A DNA stretch of 64,000 nucleotides from Octadecabacter sp. SW4 (GCF_008065155.1 NZ_CP042819.1:682001-746000); one strand, 5' to 3'; positions 36,919 to 47,218 are shown, counted from the first letter of the stretch. Translations and numbers: made by a program. Notes: generated from the sequence alone by a model not told the origin.

Positions 36919-37233
36919 CTAAAGCATCTGGAATTGCAGCGGCAACAGATAGGGGAAGCTCGTGCGTGGATCGACGTCGATCCGCATCAGCGGGCCCATC
37001 GCCTCGCCCCATTTCGCGTTTACCGGGCAGGCCGCGAGGTGAGTCTGGGCGGCTTTCAAATCGTCAGTTTCGAAATATCCAAACAGCGTCAGCCCGTGGC
37101 GGAAAATGTTGTAATTCGAAATCCCGGCTTCGCGCAACGTCGCGAGCATGTCCGGCCATATGTCATCGTGGCGTTTCTTGTATTCGTCTTCGCAGCCCGG
37201 GCGGACTTCCAGAACCCATGCGTAGGATGCCAT
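36919..37233 (-). CDS. L-rhamnose mutarotase-like protein
   Basis: The 104-residue protein belongs to the RhaM/YiiL (DUF718) family: YAWVLEVRPGCEDEYKKRHDDIWPDML, the NYNIFRHGLTLFGYFE strand with the catalytic-type histidine, and KWGEAMGPLMRID. RhaM interconverts alpha and beta anomers of L-rhamnose; related members act on L-fucose. It is the last gene of the eleven-gene minus-strand sugar operon, and its start shares one base with the isomerase stop. It supports a deoxy-hexose substrate for the whole cluster. The call is firm at family level; the sugar is inferred. Confidence 0.85.
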   Translation of the reverse strand: MASYAWVLEVRPGCEDEYKKRHDDIWPDMLATLREAGISNYNIFRHGLTLFGYFETDDLKAAQTHLAACPVNAKWGEAMGPLMRIDVDPRTSFPYLLPLQFQML

Positions 37234-38048
37234 CACGCGTCTCCTTTCCAGTTTGTGAAACAATCGCGCAAGGCGACAATTTCAGTGAGCACGTCCTCGA
37301 ACAGCGTATTCATGTAGTCCTGGTGGACCGGTTCGATTGCCAAGGCCCCGTCATACCCCGCGTCCCGCAGCGTGGCGAACATCGCCGGAAAATTCAGCGT
37401 GCCGTGGGCGAATTTGGTCTGAAGCGCCCCCATTTTGGCCTGCCGCAAGTGAACGTGCCCCGCGTGTGGCGCAAGCGGGTCGATTTCTTCCTGCCGATAG
37501 CCAAGACAGGCAAAGTGGGAATAATCCAGCGCCAGTAGCACGCCGGTCTTTTCGACAAGCCGCTGCACGATCGACGGGGATTCGGCAAAGGAATGAACAT
37601 GCGGTTCGATGCACAGGCTGGCGGTATGATCCTTGGCCATCGCCACCATTTCGCGCAGGGCGGTGACTGATATCGCCTCGGCCTCGCTGCGCGACTGGCC
37701 CGGGTTCACAATGCCGGGCAGGATAAAGACCGAGCCGATCCCGGCCGCATCGGCAAAGGTCAGCACCTGCTTGAGATCCCGTAGGTTTTCATCGAGCGCA
37801 CCGGGCAGCGCGAGGTTGCGCCCGCCCAGCCCCTCGCCAAAGAGGTGGTAATAGTTGGGCAGTTTGACACCCAGATCGCGCAGACCGTTCGCCGCCGATG
37901 TCGGGTCCGTCAGGATTGCCGATTTGTCCAGCGCCGAGCGATAGAACAACCCCACATCCAGCGCATTGATCCCCAGGGCTTTTGAAATATCGGCCGCTTC
38001 GCGCAGCGTGCAGGATGGTAATGACCATGCGGTCAGTGACAGATACAT
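37233..38048 (-). CDS. Sugar phosphate isomerase/epimerase (TIM-barrel, xylose-isomerase-like)
   Basis: The 271-residue TIM barrel of the AP endonuclease 2/xylose-isomerase-like superfamily has metal-ligand residues in LCIEPHVHSF, LALDYSHFACLG and LAIEPVHQDY. Relatives include sugar epimerases and inosose or hydroxypyruvate isomerases. In this cluster it may isomerise or epimerise a sugar or a keto intermediate. It lies 3 bp after the Gfo/Idh gene and overlaps the mutarotase start, so it is part of the same transcript. Confidence 0.8.
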   Translation of the reverse strand: MYLSLTAWSLPSCTLREAADISKALGINALDVGLFYRSALDKSAILTDPTSAANGLRDLGVKLPNYYHLFGEGLGGRNLALPGALDENLRDLKQVLTFADAAGIGSVFILPGIVNPGQSRSEAEAISVTALREMVAMAKDHTASLCIEPHVHSFAESPSIVQRLVEKTGVLLALDYSHFACLGYRQEEIDPLAPHAGHVHLRQAKMGALQTKFAHGTLNFPAMFATLRDAGYDGALAIEPVHQDYMNTLFEDVLTEIVALRDCFTNWKGDA

Positions 38049-38051
38049 GTC

Positions 38052-39098
38052 CTATTCTCCTATTGTCGCCAGCGCTCCGCTTGCCGCCGAGCGATACATC
38101 GCGTCCAGCGCCTCGGTTACGCGGGCACCGCATTCGGCGTCTGAGGCATTCACCACCGCGTCGCCCGCGCAGAGTTGCGCAAAGACCCGCACGGGCAGCG
38201 TGCCGTCATATTCGGCCTCTTGCGGCGAGATATCAAAGATATCGTCCGCACCGTCCATCCGGTGCAGCGACAGGCGCGCGCGTTCGTTGTCGAACATGAT
38301 CATGCCTTCGGTCCCGTAGATGCGGATATCCATGTGCATGCCCTTGTGTTTGGGCGTTGTCGCCGATCCCGACAGCGCAACCGTTGCGCCGTTGGTCGCC
38401 CGGGCGCAGGCCGCGTCGTAGTAATCCACACCCGAGCCGGATTTCCCGTCCATGCAATAAACGCTTTCGAATTGCAGGTCGGCGACGTGGCATAGCCAAG
38501 CCAGCGAATGGGACATCTGCCCCCAGCCATAACCGCCCGCCTTTGCCGGGTCGGCCCATGTGGATGCGGGCGGGCGGAACATCTGACCATCGGTTTCAAG
38601 CATCGGTTGGCCCGCGAACAGATCCCCGAGCGCCGAGCCCATCTGGCACACGGCATGGCGCACCTCGCCGATACGCCCGTCGCGCACCCATGCCGCGGCT
38701 TGGGCGGTATAGGACGTGAAGTTCGCCCCGGTCGGCACCAGAACCTGCTTTCCCGCCGCCATCGCCGCGTCTGCAATCGCACGACCATCGGCCGCCGTGG
38801 TGGCCATCGGCTTTTCCACAAGCACGTGCGCTCCGGCCTTCAGGGCGGCAACTGCCGGGCCGGTATGGGCGGTGTGGGGCGTGGACACCATCACACCGTC
38901 AAGGCGTTCCGCTGCCAGCATATCGTCCAGATCGCGGTATTGCCCCGTGATGCCGAATGCGGCACCCGCCTTTTGCAGCCTGTCCGCGTCAAGGTCGCAG
39001 ATTGCCACGACCTCGGCCTGCGGGCAGTCGGAAATGGTCGGGATGTGGTTCACCGTGGCCCACCAGCCGATGCCGACCACGCCTATCCTTGCTGTCAT
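38052..39098 (-). CDS. Gfo/Idh/MocA-family NAD(P)-dependent oxidoreductase
   Basis: The 348-residue protein has the N-terminal Rossmann domain (GVVGIGWWATVNHIP), the EKPMATT cofactor/substrate motif and the C-terminal alpha/beta domain. Family members oxidise sugar or polyol carbons or reduce keto-sugars. Its place beside the mutarotase, isomerase and ABC transporter suggests the first oxidation of the imported sugar or of its keto form. It overlaps the GntR gene by 4 bp. No signal peptide is present, so it is cytoplasmic. The precise substrate is unknown. Confidence 0.85.
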   Translation of the reverse strand: MTARIGVVGIGWWATVNHIPTISDCPQAEVVAICDLDADRLQKAGAAFGITGQYRDLDDMLAAERLDGVMVSTPHTAHTGPAVAALKAGAHVLVEKPMATTAADGRAIADAAMAAGKQVLVPTGANFTSYTAQAAAWVRDGRIGEVRHAVCQMGSALGDLFAGQPMLETDGQMFRPPASTWADPAKAGGYGWGQMSHSLAWLCHVADLQFESVYCMDGKSGSGVDYYDAACARATNGATVALSGSATTPKHKGMHMDIRIYGTEGMIMFDNERARLSLHRMDGADDIFDISPQEAEYDGTLPVRVFAQLCAGDAVVNASDAECGARVTEALDAMYRSAASGALATIGE

Positions 39099-39829
39099 GT
39101 CTTCTGGCCTTTCACGTCTTGCGCAACCGTCGAGCGATAGACGTTTTGCATGTGCTGTTCAGCGGCCAGCGCCGCCGCGACCGGATTGCGCGATTTCAAG
39201 GCTTCAAGCAGGGCGCGGTGATCCTTCATGCTTTGTGCAAGAACCGTCGGATGTTCGGATGCCCGTCGCCGAAATTCGAGACCAAGCGAATTGAGGCTTT
39301 CGCCGATCCGCTTGAGAAAGGCATTACCGCATCCGGTCCAGATTGCCTCGTGGAATTTGAAATCCGAGACGCGGAACGCCTTTGGATCCGCCAGGGTCGC
39401 TTCCTGTTGTTCCAGTACCGCCTGCAACTCGGTCAGTTGCGCGTCCGACATGTTCTGCGCCGCGCGCCGTGCCACATCGCCTTCGATCAGCGAGCGGGCG
39501 TCATAAAGTTCGCGGATGTTCATATCTTCAAGGGACAGGAAGAACCGGATCGGGCCAAGCAGGGCCTCTCCGTCCAGCCGGCTGATATAGGCGCCACCGC
39601 CCTGCCGCGACGTGACGACACCCAGAATGGCCAGCCCGCGAATGGCTTCGCGCACCGAGGGGCGCGAGACGTTCAGCATCTCGGCCAATTCGCGTTCGGG
39701 GGGTAATTGATCGCCGGGCTTTAGCGCGCGACTTGTCACCATCTCGAGGATACGTTTGGCGACGATCTCGGCCAGCGGCGGTCGCGCGATGGGTTCTTCC
39801 AGCTGAAATACCGATTTCTTTGCGTTCAT
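39095..39829 (-). CDS. GntR-family (FadR/FCD subfamily) regulator of the sugar regulon
   Basis: The 244-residue regulator has a GntR winged helix (residues about 15-85: [20 protein letters not shown], then [17 protein letters not shown]) and an FCD ligand domain with metal-type Asp/His residues ([30 protein letters not shown]). It sits inside the operon between the permease and oxidoreductase genes, overlapping both by 4 bp. FadR-subfamily proteins bind TNGTNNNACNA; exactly such a site lies at 47232-47242 in the divergent promoter. It is therefore the likely repressor of both arms, relieved by a pathway sugar or sugar acid. Confidence 0.9.
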   Translation of the reverse strand: MNAKKSVFQLEEPIARPPLAEIVAKRILEMVTSRALKPGDQLPPERELAEMLNVSRPSVREAIRGLAILGVVTSRQGGGAYISRLDGEALLGPIRFFLSLEDMNIRELYDARSLIEGDVARRAAQNMSDAQLTELQAVLEQQEATLADPKAFRVSDFKFHEAIWTGCGNAFLKRIGESLNSLGLEFRRRASEHPTVLAQSMKDHRALLEALKSRNPVAAALAAEQHMQNVYRSTVAQDVKGQKT

Positions 39830-40809
39830 GGTGCTGCCCCTTCCGTTTTTGTGCCCTTGCTGCGCCCCATCAGAAAGCCAAGGTTCAGCCTTGGTGCGAT
39901 CACCGACGCGATCAGGAGAATCCCGATCACACCCGTCTGGATATGCCCTGTGACATTCATCAAGGCCATCCCATTGCGCAGGTTGAGGACGATCAATGCG
40001 GCCAGCAGGGTGCCCACAAGGCTGCCTGATCCGCCAAAGATGCTGACGCCGCCCAACAGCACGATGGTGATGATGTCCAGCTCGAACCCGTTGGCCACGT
40101 CCCCGCGGACCGCTCCGACGCGCGCCGCAAACAGCAACCCGGCAAGGGCGGCGACCAGCCCGGATGCGATGAACAGGATCATCTTGTGTTTCGCGGTGTC
40201 GATACCGGCAAAGTCGGCGACGTTACGATTGTTGCCGATCAGGTAGGTCTTGCGGCCAAAGCCGCTGCGCTGAAGGACGACGTAGAAAAACAAGAACAAC
40301 ACCACGAAAACAAGGATCGCAAAGGGCAGATCGCCGATGAACCCCTGTTGCCCCAGCGCGTCGAACCAGTCTGGGAAATCCGTGATGCCGCGGTCTTCGA
40401 CCAGCACCCGTGCCAAGCCCCGAAAGCCGATCAGCGTGGCAAGCGTCACCACAAGTGACGGCAATCCGACCTTGGCGATGAAATACCCGTTCAGCGCCCC
40501 GCCGATCATGCCGATGATCAAAACGATCACGATCGCCAGTCCTGCGGGCACGCCTGCCGCGAACATCCAGCCGAAGGCACAGGCGGCCAGCCCCATCATC
40601 GACCCGACCGACAGGTCAATTTCGGCGTTGATGATGATGAAGGTCATGATCAGCGCCACGATGATCTTTTCGATCGACAGTTGAAACAGGTTGATCTGGT
40701 TGGAGAGGGTCAGGAACTGCGGCGACAGGATCGCATTGACAACGATGATGCCAAGCAGGGCGACCAGCAGGAAACCTTCCCAACTCCGAAGTTTGGCCAG
40801 ATAGGTCAT
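39826..40809 (-). CDS. Sugar ABC transporter permease (RhaQ/RbsC family)
   Basis: The 327-residue permease of the ribose/rhamnose (CUT2) family has about nine hydrophobic helices, the [14 protein letters not shown] signature and the [19 protein letters not shown] segment. It makes the inner-membrane channel with the second permease. It is coupled by 4-bp overlaps to both its neighbours. It would bring an unphosphorylated hexose or deoxy-hexose into the cytoplasm. Confidence 0.9.
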   Translation of the reverse strand: MTYLAKLRSWEGFLLVALLGIIVVNAILSPQFLTLSNQINLFQLSIEKIIVALIMTFIIINAEIDLSVGSMMGLAACAFGWMFAAGVPAGLAIVIVLIIGMIGGALNGYFIAKVGLPSLVVTLATLIGFRGLARVLVEDRGITDFPDWFDALGQQGFIGDLPFAILVFVVLFLFFYVVLQRSGFGRKTYLIGNNRNVADFAGIDTAKHKMILFIASGLVAALAGLLFAARVGAVRGDVANGFELDIITIVLLGGVSIFGGSGSLVGTLLAALIVLNLRNGMALMNVTGHIQTGVIGILLIASVIAPRLNLGFLMGRSKGTKTEGAAP

Positions 40810-41876
40810 GGTTGCGCCTCTTGTGTTTGGGCGGTCAGTTCTTGTTTGATCTTTTCTTCGGCGCGCTGGTGTTCACGGGCCTGTCGCGATGCCACGAGGC
40901 GGCGCATCAGCAGGGCGTCGGCGGCGACCGACAACAGGATCAGGACGCCCAGCACGGCTTCGCGCCAGAATTCGCTGACCAGTTGCCAGCGCACCAGACT
41001 GCTGTCGATCAGATCCACAAGGATCGCGCCGATCAGCGCGCCGACCACAGTGCCCGACCCGCCAAAGATATTGACCCCACCGACCACGGATGCGGCGACC
41101 GATTTCAGCTCGAAACCAAGCCCGGCAACAACTGTGATCGTGCCGAACCTTGCAAGGAACATGAACCCGGCCAACCCGCCCAGAACCCCCGCAAGCACAA
41201 AGGCGACAAAGACCGTCAGGCGCGTGTTGATACCCGCCATTTCGGCAGCTTCGGGGTTCGATCCGATCGCGTAGAGTTTGCGCGCGGCGCGCAGCCGCGT
41301 CAGCGCGATATGCACCACGATCACAACGGCCACGGCGGCAACAAACCCCGCGCGAAACTGAAGCCCGCCGACCTGCAACAACACCGTGTTTGGAAAGGAC
41401 ACCAGCCATTCGGGCAGGTTCGCCGTCGAGATCGACTTGGAGTCCGAGTATTCGACCAGGGCGGACCGGAACAGCGCAAGCGTGCCAAGGGTGACGATGA
41501 TCGACGGGATTTTGGCATAGGCGACCAACAGGCCGTTGATGGCCCCGAATATGGCGCCAACCGCCATCGCGTAAAGGACAAGAACCACGGGGCCAAGGTC
41601 AGGGTTGTTCGAGATCAGACTGCCCGTCGCAAAGGCCACGAACCCCACGATCGAGCCGATCGACAAATCGATATTGCGGGTGATGATCACCAGGGTCTGC
41701 GCCGTCGCGATCAATGCCATGATCGCCACCGAACTGGAAATCCGGTTGAACAGCCGCCCGTTCAGATAGTTGGGCACGACCGAGGCAAAGAACAGGATCA
41801 CCACGATCAGAACCGCCAGCAGGGCCAGGATGCGCAGGGTCTGTGGCCCAAGTTTGTCGATTGCGCGCAGCATCAC
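40806..41876 (-). CDS. Sugar ABC transporter permease (RhaP/RbsC family)
   Basis: The 356-residue CUT2 permease has the RNIDLSVGSIVGF signature and [21 protein letters not shown], with about nine or ten membrane helices. It carries a longer, charged C-terminal tail ([23 protein letters not shown]) than its partner. Two different permease genes, as in rhamnose transporters (RhaP and RhaQ), support a rhamnose-type transporter rather than a ribose type with one permease gene. It overlaps both neighbours by 4 bp. Confidence 0.9.
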   Translation of the reverse strand: MMLRAIDKLGPQTLRILALLAVLIVVILFFASVVPNYLNGRLFNRISSSVAIMALIATAQTLVIITRNIDLSIGSIVGFVAFATGSLISNNPDLGPVVLVLYAMAVGAIFGAINGLLVAYAKIPSIIVTLGTLALFRSALVEYSDSKSISTANLPEWLVSFPNTVLLQVGGLQFRAGFVAAVAVVIVVHIALTRLRAARKLYAIGSNPEAAEMAGINTRLTVFVAFVLAGVLGGLAGFMFLARFGTITVVAGLGFELKSVAASVVGGVNIFGGSGTVVGALIGAILVDLIDSSLVRWQLVSEFWREAVLGVLILLSVAADALLMRRLVASRQAREHQRAEEKIKQELTAQTQEAQP

Positions 41877-43381
41877 GATGCCTCCTTTAGACCGGCCTGT
41901 CCGGTGGCCATTACCATGACGCTTTCCTGCGTAGCCTTTTGGGCGGGAATGATCCCCATTTGCTGGCCCTCCCGCATCACCAGAATGCGATCACCCAGCG
42001 CCAGCACTTCGGGCAGGTCCGATGAAATCACCAGCGCGGCCCCGCCGCCCGCGACAAATGCGCGGATCAGGTCATGCACTTCAGCCTTGGCCCCGACATC
42101 AATGCCGCGGGTCGGTTCATCGAAGATCAGGATGTCCGGTTCCATATTGAGCCATTTCGCCAGCATCACTTTTTGCTGGTTGCCGCCAGACAGTGTGCCG
42201 ACCGCAATTTCCACATCCGGTGTGCGGATATTGAGCCTTTCGCGGTAAGTCTCGGCGGTGGCGCGTTCCCTGTCACGATCCAGAATGCCCATCGGGCCAA
42301 GGAAATCCGCCAGCGTGGCGACGCTCACATTGGCGCGGATCGGCATCGGCATGGCAAGACCAAGCTTGCGACGGTCTTCGGAGACATAGGCGATCCCGGC
42401 CTGCATGGCCTGCTGTGGTTTGGTCATGTGCATTGTCTGCCCCTTGACCGTGACGGTGCCACGGGTGGCGGGCGTGACGCCAAAGATCGACAGGGCGACA
42501 TCTGTGCGACGTGCCCCCACAAGGCCAGCCATACACAGCACTTCGCCGCGATGAAGCGCAAAGCTGATATTCTCGAAAACGCCGTCCAGGGTCAGACCCT
42601 CGGCCTGCAGGAAAACCTCGTCGGTGGCGGTGCTTGGTGCCTTGGTGAAGTAGTTGCCGACCTCGCGCCCGACCATCTCGGCAATCATGCCATCCGATGT
42701 GACCTCGGCGATCGGGCGGGTCGAAATATGTGTTCCATCGCGGATCACCGTCACGCGGTCGGCGATCTCGAATATCTCTTCCAGGCGATGGGAAATATAG
42801 ACGACGGCCACCCCCTGTTCGGCCAGGCTGCTGGCGATCCGGCGCAGTTGCGCGGCCTCGTGCGCCGACAGCGATGCGGTCGGTTCATCCATGATCAACA
42901 CGCGCACATCTTCGGACAGCGCGCGCGCGATTTCGACGGCTTGCTGTTCGGCGAGCGTCAGCCCGCTGGCGATTTGTTCCACGTCAAACGACATGCCGAT
43001 CCGGGCAATCAGATCGCGCGCGTTCCTGCGCTGTTGCTTGCGGTTCAGCCAGATACCTTCCTTGGTTGAGCTGATGAAAATGTTTTCGGCCACATCCAGG
43101 TCGGGAAAGACCATCGGTTCCTGATAGATCGCGGCGATACCGACATCGCGGGCCGCCTGTGGCCCCGTCATGGTTTTTGCCGATCCGTCCAAAAGAAGTG
43201 TGCCGCTGGTGGGCTGGTGAATCCCGGTCATGATCTTGATCATCGTCGATTTGCCGGCACCGTTTTCGCCCACCAAGGCGTGAACTTCGCCCGGAAAGAG
43301 GTCGAGCGACAGATCACTTAGCGCGTGGGTCATTCCAAAGGATTTGGAGACGCTGCGCAGCTGCAAAAGGGGGTCGGTCAT
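41873..43381 (-). CDS. Sugar ABC transporter ATP-binding protein (RhaT/RbsA family)
   Basis: The 502-residue protein carries two fused ATPase domains as in all CUT2 transporters. The first has GENGAGKSTMIK, LAEQQAVEIARAL and IMDEPTASL; the second has LSGGNQQKVMLAKWL and IFDEPTRGIDVGA with a degenerate Walker A (MAGLVGARRTDVAL), which is normal for this family. It powers the permease pair. The ATG at 43381 has TTTGGAGAACC before it and gives the standard start; an in-frame extension is not supported. A stem-loop separates it from the binding-protein gene. Confidence 0.92.
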   Translation of the reverse strand: MTDPLLQLRSVSKSFGMTHALSDLSLDLFPGEVHALVGENGAGKSTMIKIMTGIHQPTSGTLLLDGSAKTMTGPQAARDVGIAAIYQEPMVFPDLDVAENIFISSTKEGIWLNRKQQRRNARDLIARIGMSFDVEQIASGLTLAEQQAVEIARALSEDVRVLIMDEPTASLSAHEAAQLRRIASSLAEQGVAVVYISHRLEEIFEIADRVTVIRDGTHISTRPIAEVTSDGMIAEMVGREVGNYFTKAPSTATDEVFLQAEGLTLDGVFENISFALHRGEVLCMAGLVGARRTDVALSIFGVTPATRGTVTVKGQTMHMTKPQQAMQAGIAYVSEDRRKLGLAMPMPIRANVSVATLADFLGPMGILDRDRERATAETYRERLNIRTPDVEIAVGTLSGGNQQKVMLAKWLNMEPDILIFDEPTRGIDVGAKAEVHDLIRAFVAGGGAALVISSDLPEVLALGDRILVMREGQQMGIIPAQKATQESVMVMATGQAGLKEAS

Positions 43382-43397
43382 CGGGGTTCTCCAAAAT

Positions 43398-43432
43398 GGG
43401 TCGCGGCAGGAGGGAGTAACCCGCCGCGACCC
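43398..43432 (-). terminator. Stem-loop between binding-protein and ATPase genes
   Basis: GGGTCGCGGC and GCCGCGACCC form a perfect ten-base stem, with an inner GGG/CCC pair closing the 15-base spacer. It lacks a T-tract, so it more likely stabilises the upstream transcript and lowers downstream expression than ends transcription. Confidence 0.55.
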
Positions 43433-43445
43433 CTCGCAAGCGCCG

Positions 43446-44483
43446 TTAGCCGGCAGCGGCTTCGACGTTTTCACTGGTGTAGATGGTGAACGGCCCCATC
43501 AGGATCCGCTTGGAACCGGGGCGACCGGGGTCTTCCTCGATGGTAAAGTCACCCATCCGACCGGCGGTGAAGGATTCACCGATTTCACCAGACAGCTGAC
43601 CGGTAGCCAGACCGTATGACGTAAAGTAGGTCAGGTAACCAAGGTCGCGGAAGTCCCAAAGGGCGAACTCCGGCGCGCAGCCGTTCATGGTGTAGGACAC
43701 CATTTCCGAAGGCAGCCCAAGGCCCGACACCTTGACCTGATCGCACAGGCCTTCGTCCTGCATCGCCTTGGCCGCGGCCTGAATGCCCACGGTTGTCGGT
43801 GACATGATCACGCCCAGATCGGGGTATTGATCGACAAGCGAGAGTGCGCGGTTATAGCTGACCTCGGCCTGATCATCGCCATAGACGATATCGACCAGTT
43901 CGATGTTGGCATATTTATCATCCTCGAGCGCCGCTTGCATCGAGGCGATCCAGGCATTCTGGTTGGCCGCATCGGGCGTTGCCGAGAGCACGGCCATCTG
44001 GCCTTCACCGCCCAGGATGGAATAGGCCATATCGGCCATCACCACCCCCATGTCGCCAAAGTCGACCTGCGCCACGAAGATATCTTCGCCTTCGCCGCTG
44101 GGGATCGGGCTATCCCATGTCACGACCCGCGTGCCGTTCTCCTGTGCTGCGACAGCGGCAGGGGCGATCTGATCACCCGCGTTGTTGGACAGCATCACGG
44201 CGCCCTGACCTTGGGTCGCCGATGTCGTCATGATCTCGATCTGTCCGGCGACCGAATTTTCCGGCGTTGGGCCGACGAACAGCAGCTCGCCGGGGTTGGC
44301 CAATTCGGCATGGGCCTCCTGCGCGCCTTCATTGGCCTGATCAAAGACCAGAATACCAAGGAATTTGGGCAGCAGGACCATGTTGACCTCTTCGCCGCCT
44401 TCAAGCGCGGTCTGCGCATTCGCAAGACCGGCGGCACTCATCATCAATGCGGCCGTGAGGCCAAGTGTTTTCAGCGATTTCAT
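43446..44483 (-). CDS. Sugar ABC transporter, periplasmic binding protein (RhaS-like)
   Basis: The 345-residue periplasmic binding protein has a signal peptide ([23 protein letters not shown]) and the type I fold used by rhamnose and ribose transporters: [74 protein letters not shown]. These segments are close to those of the rhamnose-binding protein RhaS. It lies upstream of the ATPase gene, which is separated by the stem-loop, and 83 bp downstream of the FAH gene. AGGAGAAAA precedes the ATG. It determines the sugar imported. Confidence 0.9.
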   Translation of the reverse strand: MKSLKTLGLTAALMMSAAGLANAQTALEGGEEVNMVLLPKFLGILVFDQANEGAQEAHAELANPGELLFVGPTPENSVAGQIEIMTTSATQGQGAVMLSNNAGDQIAPAAVAAQENGTRVVTWDSPIPSGEGEDIFVAQVDFGDMGVVMADMAYSILGGEGQMAVLSATPDAANQNAWIASMQAALEDDKYANIELVDIVYGDDQAEVSYNRALSLVDQYPDLGVIMSPTTVGIQAAAKAMQDEGLCDQVKVSGLGLPSEMVSYTMNGCAPEFALWDFRDLGYLTYFTSYGLATGQLSGEIGESFTAGRMGDFTIEEDPGRPGSKRILMGPFTIYTSENVEAAAG

Positions 44484-44566
44484 GTTTTTCTCCTCCGTTG
44501 AAATCTTGTCGTCAGTCGTTTCCAGTGTTCCGCGCCCTCCCGGCGCGGGTTTCGTGGTTCTTGCCT

Positions 44567-45409
44567 TCAGGCCTGCCCTACGGTCTGGCGTTGGCGTCCC
44601 AGACCCTCGATGCCAAGTTCCATGACCTGTCCCCTGCGCAGATAGACCGGTGGTTTTTGCCCCAACCCGACGCCGGGCGGGGTGCCCGTTGAAATGATGT
44701 CGCCGGGGTGAAGGGTCATGAATTGGGACAGGTGGTGAACAAGGTGGGCAACCCCATACACCATCGTTCTGGTCGATCCGTCCTGGTAACGGTGGCTATC
44801 CACCTCAAGCCACATATCCAGATCTTGCGGGTCTGCGACCTCGTCTCGGGTGACCAGCCAGGGGCCGATCGGGCCAAAGGTGTCGGCGCTTTTGCCCTTG
44901 ACCCACTGGCCGCTGAATTCCATCTGAAACGCCCTTTCGGACACGTCATTGACCACGCAATAGCCCGCAACGTGACCCATTGCATCGGCTTCCTCGACGT
45001 AGCTGGCCTTTTTGCCGATCACGACACCCAGTTCGACCTCCCAGTCGGTCTTTTGTGAATTGCGCGGGATCAGCACATCATCGTTTGGTCCGCAAATCGC
45101 GCTGGTCGCCTTCATGAACAGGACAGGATGCGCGGGCACCTCCATGCCGGATTCCGCCGCGTGATCGGAATAGTTCAGGCCGATGCACATGAACTTGCCC
45201 ACCTGCCCGACGCAGGGGCCGACCCGGCTGTCAGCCGGCAGCTCGGGCAGGGTCGCAAGATCAATTTGCCGCAGGGCCGCCAGGCCGTCATCGGACAGCG
45301 TTGCGCCGCTGATGTCCTCGACATGAGCCGACAAGTCACGAAGCGTTCCAGCCTCATCCAATGCGGCTGGTTTTTCCTGTCCTGCTGGGCCAACACGAAG
45401 CAGTTTCAT
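44567..45409 (-). CDS. FAH-family hydrolase (probable 2,4-diketo-3-deoxy-sugar-acid hydrolase)
   Basis: The 280-residue protein has the fumarylacetoacetate-hydrolase fold, with [14 protein letters not shown], metal ligands in [12 protein letters not shown] and [10 protein letters not shown], and [15 protein letters not shown]. Close bacterial relatives are ureidoglycolate-lyase-like proteins and 2,4-diketo-3-deoxy-L-fuconate or L-rhamnonate hydrolases, which split the diketo acid to pyruvate and lactate (or glycolate). With a dehydratase and an SDR in the same regulon, that second role fits best. It follows the hydroxyacid dehydrogenase by 4 bp. Confidence 0.85.
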   Translation of the reverse strand: MKLLRVGPAGQEKPAALDEAGTLRDLSAHVEDISGATLSDDGLAALRQIDLATLPELPADSRVGPCVGQVGKFMCIGLNYSDHAAESGMEVPAHPVLFMKATSAICGPNDDVLIPRNSQKTDWEVELGVVIGKKASYVEEADAMGHVAGYCVVNDVSERAFQMEFSGQWVKGKSADTFGPIGPWLVTRDEVADPQDLDMWLEVDSHRYQDGSTRTMVYGVAHLVHHLSQFMTLHPGDIISTGTPPGVGLGQKPPVYLRRGQVMELGIEGLGRQRQTVGQA

Positions 45410-45413
45410 TCAT

Positions 45414-46382
45414 TTATCCTTTCAATACGGGAACGGGTTTGCGCGGCCCGCGACCGGACAGCGCCGCCGTCAAATCATCGGCCACCAAGCCTTGCAAGCG
45501 GCCAATCGCTGCTTCGGAATACCAGGCCGCGTGTGGCGTCAACAGACAGTTGGGTGCCCCGCGCAATGGCGACGTCGCCGGGAGCGGTTCGGTCTGAAAG
45601 ACATCCAAAGCAGCGCCTGCAATCGTGCCATTTTCCAGGGCGGCCGCGAGATCGTCTTCGTTGATCAAAAGGCCGCGCGCGGAATTGACCATCATCGCGT
45701 GCGGTTGCATCTGCGCCAACCGTTTTGCGTTGAAAAAGCCAGTTGTCTGCGGCGTGCCGGGCGCGTGCAATGAAATGATGTCAGCCTGCGCCAGCAAGGT
45801 GTCGCTGCTGACCAGTGACACGCCTGCGGCCCTGGCCTGTGCGGGCGACAGGCCGGGGTCCGCGACAATGAACTGAAAGCCGAACCCCACAAGGCGCGCC
45901 TTTACCGCAGACCCGATCTGCCCCATCCCGAAAAAACCGACGGTCGTTTCCGCAAAGGGTTTCATCGGCTTGCAGACATTCACAGCCGCCCAGTCACCGG
46001 CCCGCACCGAGGCGTCAAGCGGCACCAGTTTGCGCAACAGTGCCAGGATTGCTGCGGCCGTATGATCCGCAACCTCGTCGGCGCAGTAATCGGGAACATA
46101 TCCGACCCTGAGGCTGGCGGCGGCGGCGGCTTCGAGGTCGATGTTGTCATACCCCACGCCATAGCGAATGACCGTTGCGCCGGGCCGCACGGCCTGCGCG
46201 GCCAAGGGGCCGAATGTGGCGAACTGGACCGCGACGGCATCGGCATCTTTCACGGCCTCTGCCACTTCGGCGTCGGTTTTGCACTGATGCGCGGAAAATG
46301 CCGCCCCGGCAGAGGCCGCCGCCGCTTCTTCGGCCACAAGGCTGGGGAAGGTGTAGTCGGTGATGACAACTTTCTGGCTCAT
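45414..46382 (-). CDS. D-isomer-specific 2-hydroxyacid dehydrogenase (CtBP-like)
   Basis: The 322-residue NAD enzyme has the fold and motifs of the 2-hydroxyacid dehydrogenase family: GYDNIDLEAA, DEVADHTAAAILALLRKL (CtBP/phosphoglycerate dehydrogenase-like), GFFGMGQIGSAV, catalytic Arg in SARGLLI, a Glu in the DVFQTEP region and His in TPHAAW. It would interconvert a 2-keto acid and a D-2-hydroxyacid, perhaps a pathway product or side product. It overlaps the acetoacetate-decarboxylase-like gene by 4 bp. Confidence 0.87.
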   Translation of the reverse strand: MSQKVVITDYTFPSLVAEEAAAASAGAAFSAHQCKTDAEVAEAVKDADAVAVQFATFGPLAAQAVRPGATVIRYGVGYDNIDLEAAAAASLRVGYVPDYCADEVADHTAAAILALLRKLVPLDASVRAGDWAAVNVCKPMKPFAETTVGFFGMGQIGSAVKARLVGFGFQFIVADPGLSPAQARAAGVSLVSSDTLLAQADIISLHAPGTPQTTGFFNAKRLAQMQPHAMMVNSARGLLINEDDLAAALENGTIAGAALDVFQTEPLPATSPLRGAPNCLLTPHAAWYSEAAIGRLQGLVADDLTAALSGRGPRKPVPVLKG

Positions 46383-47158
46383 GCGCCCTCCGCGAGATAA
46401 TCATGAATGACCTCGCCCTGCACCAGGGTGAAATCTGCGCGCCAATAGACGCCTTGAAGCGGCTCCAGCACGGGCAGGCGAAAGACCGGAAGCTGGGCAT
46501 TGGGCCGCAACTCGACGGTGCAGGGACCGATCCATGCCTCGTGCACCTGCACATCAGACAACTTGCGGCTGGTCAGTTGCCGAATGGCGGGCTGTCCGTC
46601 GATGTGATCCACCGCCTTGAGGTTCAGGTTCGTCGTAAAGTCGAAATAAGGGGCCAGCCCGTCATCCGCGATCCGGCGCTGCTTGTAGGGTAGGGTGCCA
46701 GTCAGCACGTCGATCCCGTTGCGTTCGACGGTGCCGACCATCAGGTCACCGCGACATGTTAATTCCGGGGTGCCCAGCTTTTTGGGTTGGCCATGCACCT
46801 CGCGTCCGTGGGCGACACCGATATCGGACGACAGAACCAGATAGGGCGAATAGGCACCGATCCGGTCACCAAGGCGGGCGGCGATCATCACGTTGGCCTC
46901 GCAGTAGGGGCCAAGCCAATCGGTGTCATTCATCTTGTAGATATGCGCGCAGACGACATCCCCGACCGGTTCAAGGGGCGGGGGCAACAAAAATGCCATC
47001 GCATCGGGGTCAGTGCGCCAATAGACACTCATGACCTCGGCATTGCGGAAAGCAAAGGGAAAGGGGGGAATCATCGGCGCATCCCAAGGGGTCGAAAAAC
47101 CGCCCTTGCGGATATCGTCCTCGGTCGGCTTGCTGACACCGTAACGGGTGTTCATCAT
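46379..47158 (-). CDS. Acetoacetate decarboxylase-like protein in a sugar operon
   Basis: The 259-residue product belongs to the acetoacetate decarboxylase superfamily. Glu87 and Lys126 (GREVHGQPKKLG) have the spacing of Glu76 and the Schiff-base Lys115 of the Clostridium acetobutylicum enzyme, so imine chemistry is probable. Superfamily members include true decarboxylases, aldolase-dehydratases and cyclases. It is the first gene of the minus-strand operon, 116 bp from the divergent SDR gene. GGGAGGGGATA precedes the two adjacent ATGs, and the first (47158) is used. A role on a beta-keto sugar-acid intermediate is inferred. Confidence 0.78.
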   Translation of the reverse strand: MMNTRYGVSKPTEDDIRKGGFSTPWDAPMIPPFPFAFRNAEVMSVYWRTDPDAMAFLLPPPLEPVGDVVCAHIYKMNDTDWLGPYCEANVMIAARLGDRIGAYSPYLVLSSDIGVAHGREVHGQPKKLGTPELTCRGDLMVGTVERNGIDVLTGTLPYKQRRIADDGLAPYFDFTTNLNLKAVDHIDGQPAIRQLTSRKLSDVQVHEAWIGPCTVELRPNAQLPVFRLPVLEPLQGVYWRADFTLVQGEVIHDYLAEGA

Positions 47159-47218
47159 TATCCCCTCCCAGTGGTGTGCCGGTCGGATCAAATGCTTTTG
47201 ACTTCCGCCGACAGGTCA

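Noticed and set aside
40812..42248. 478-codon frame opposite the sugar permease genes
   Set aside because: The translation is a low-complexity, charged shadow of membrane-helix codons; the permeases on the other strand carry clear signatures.
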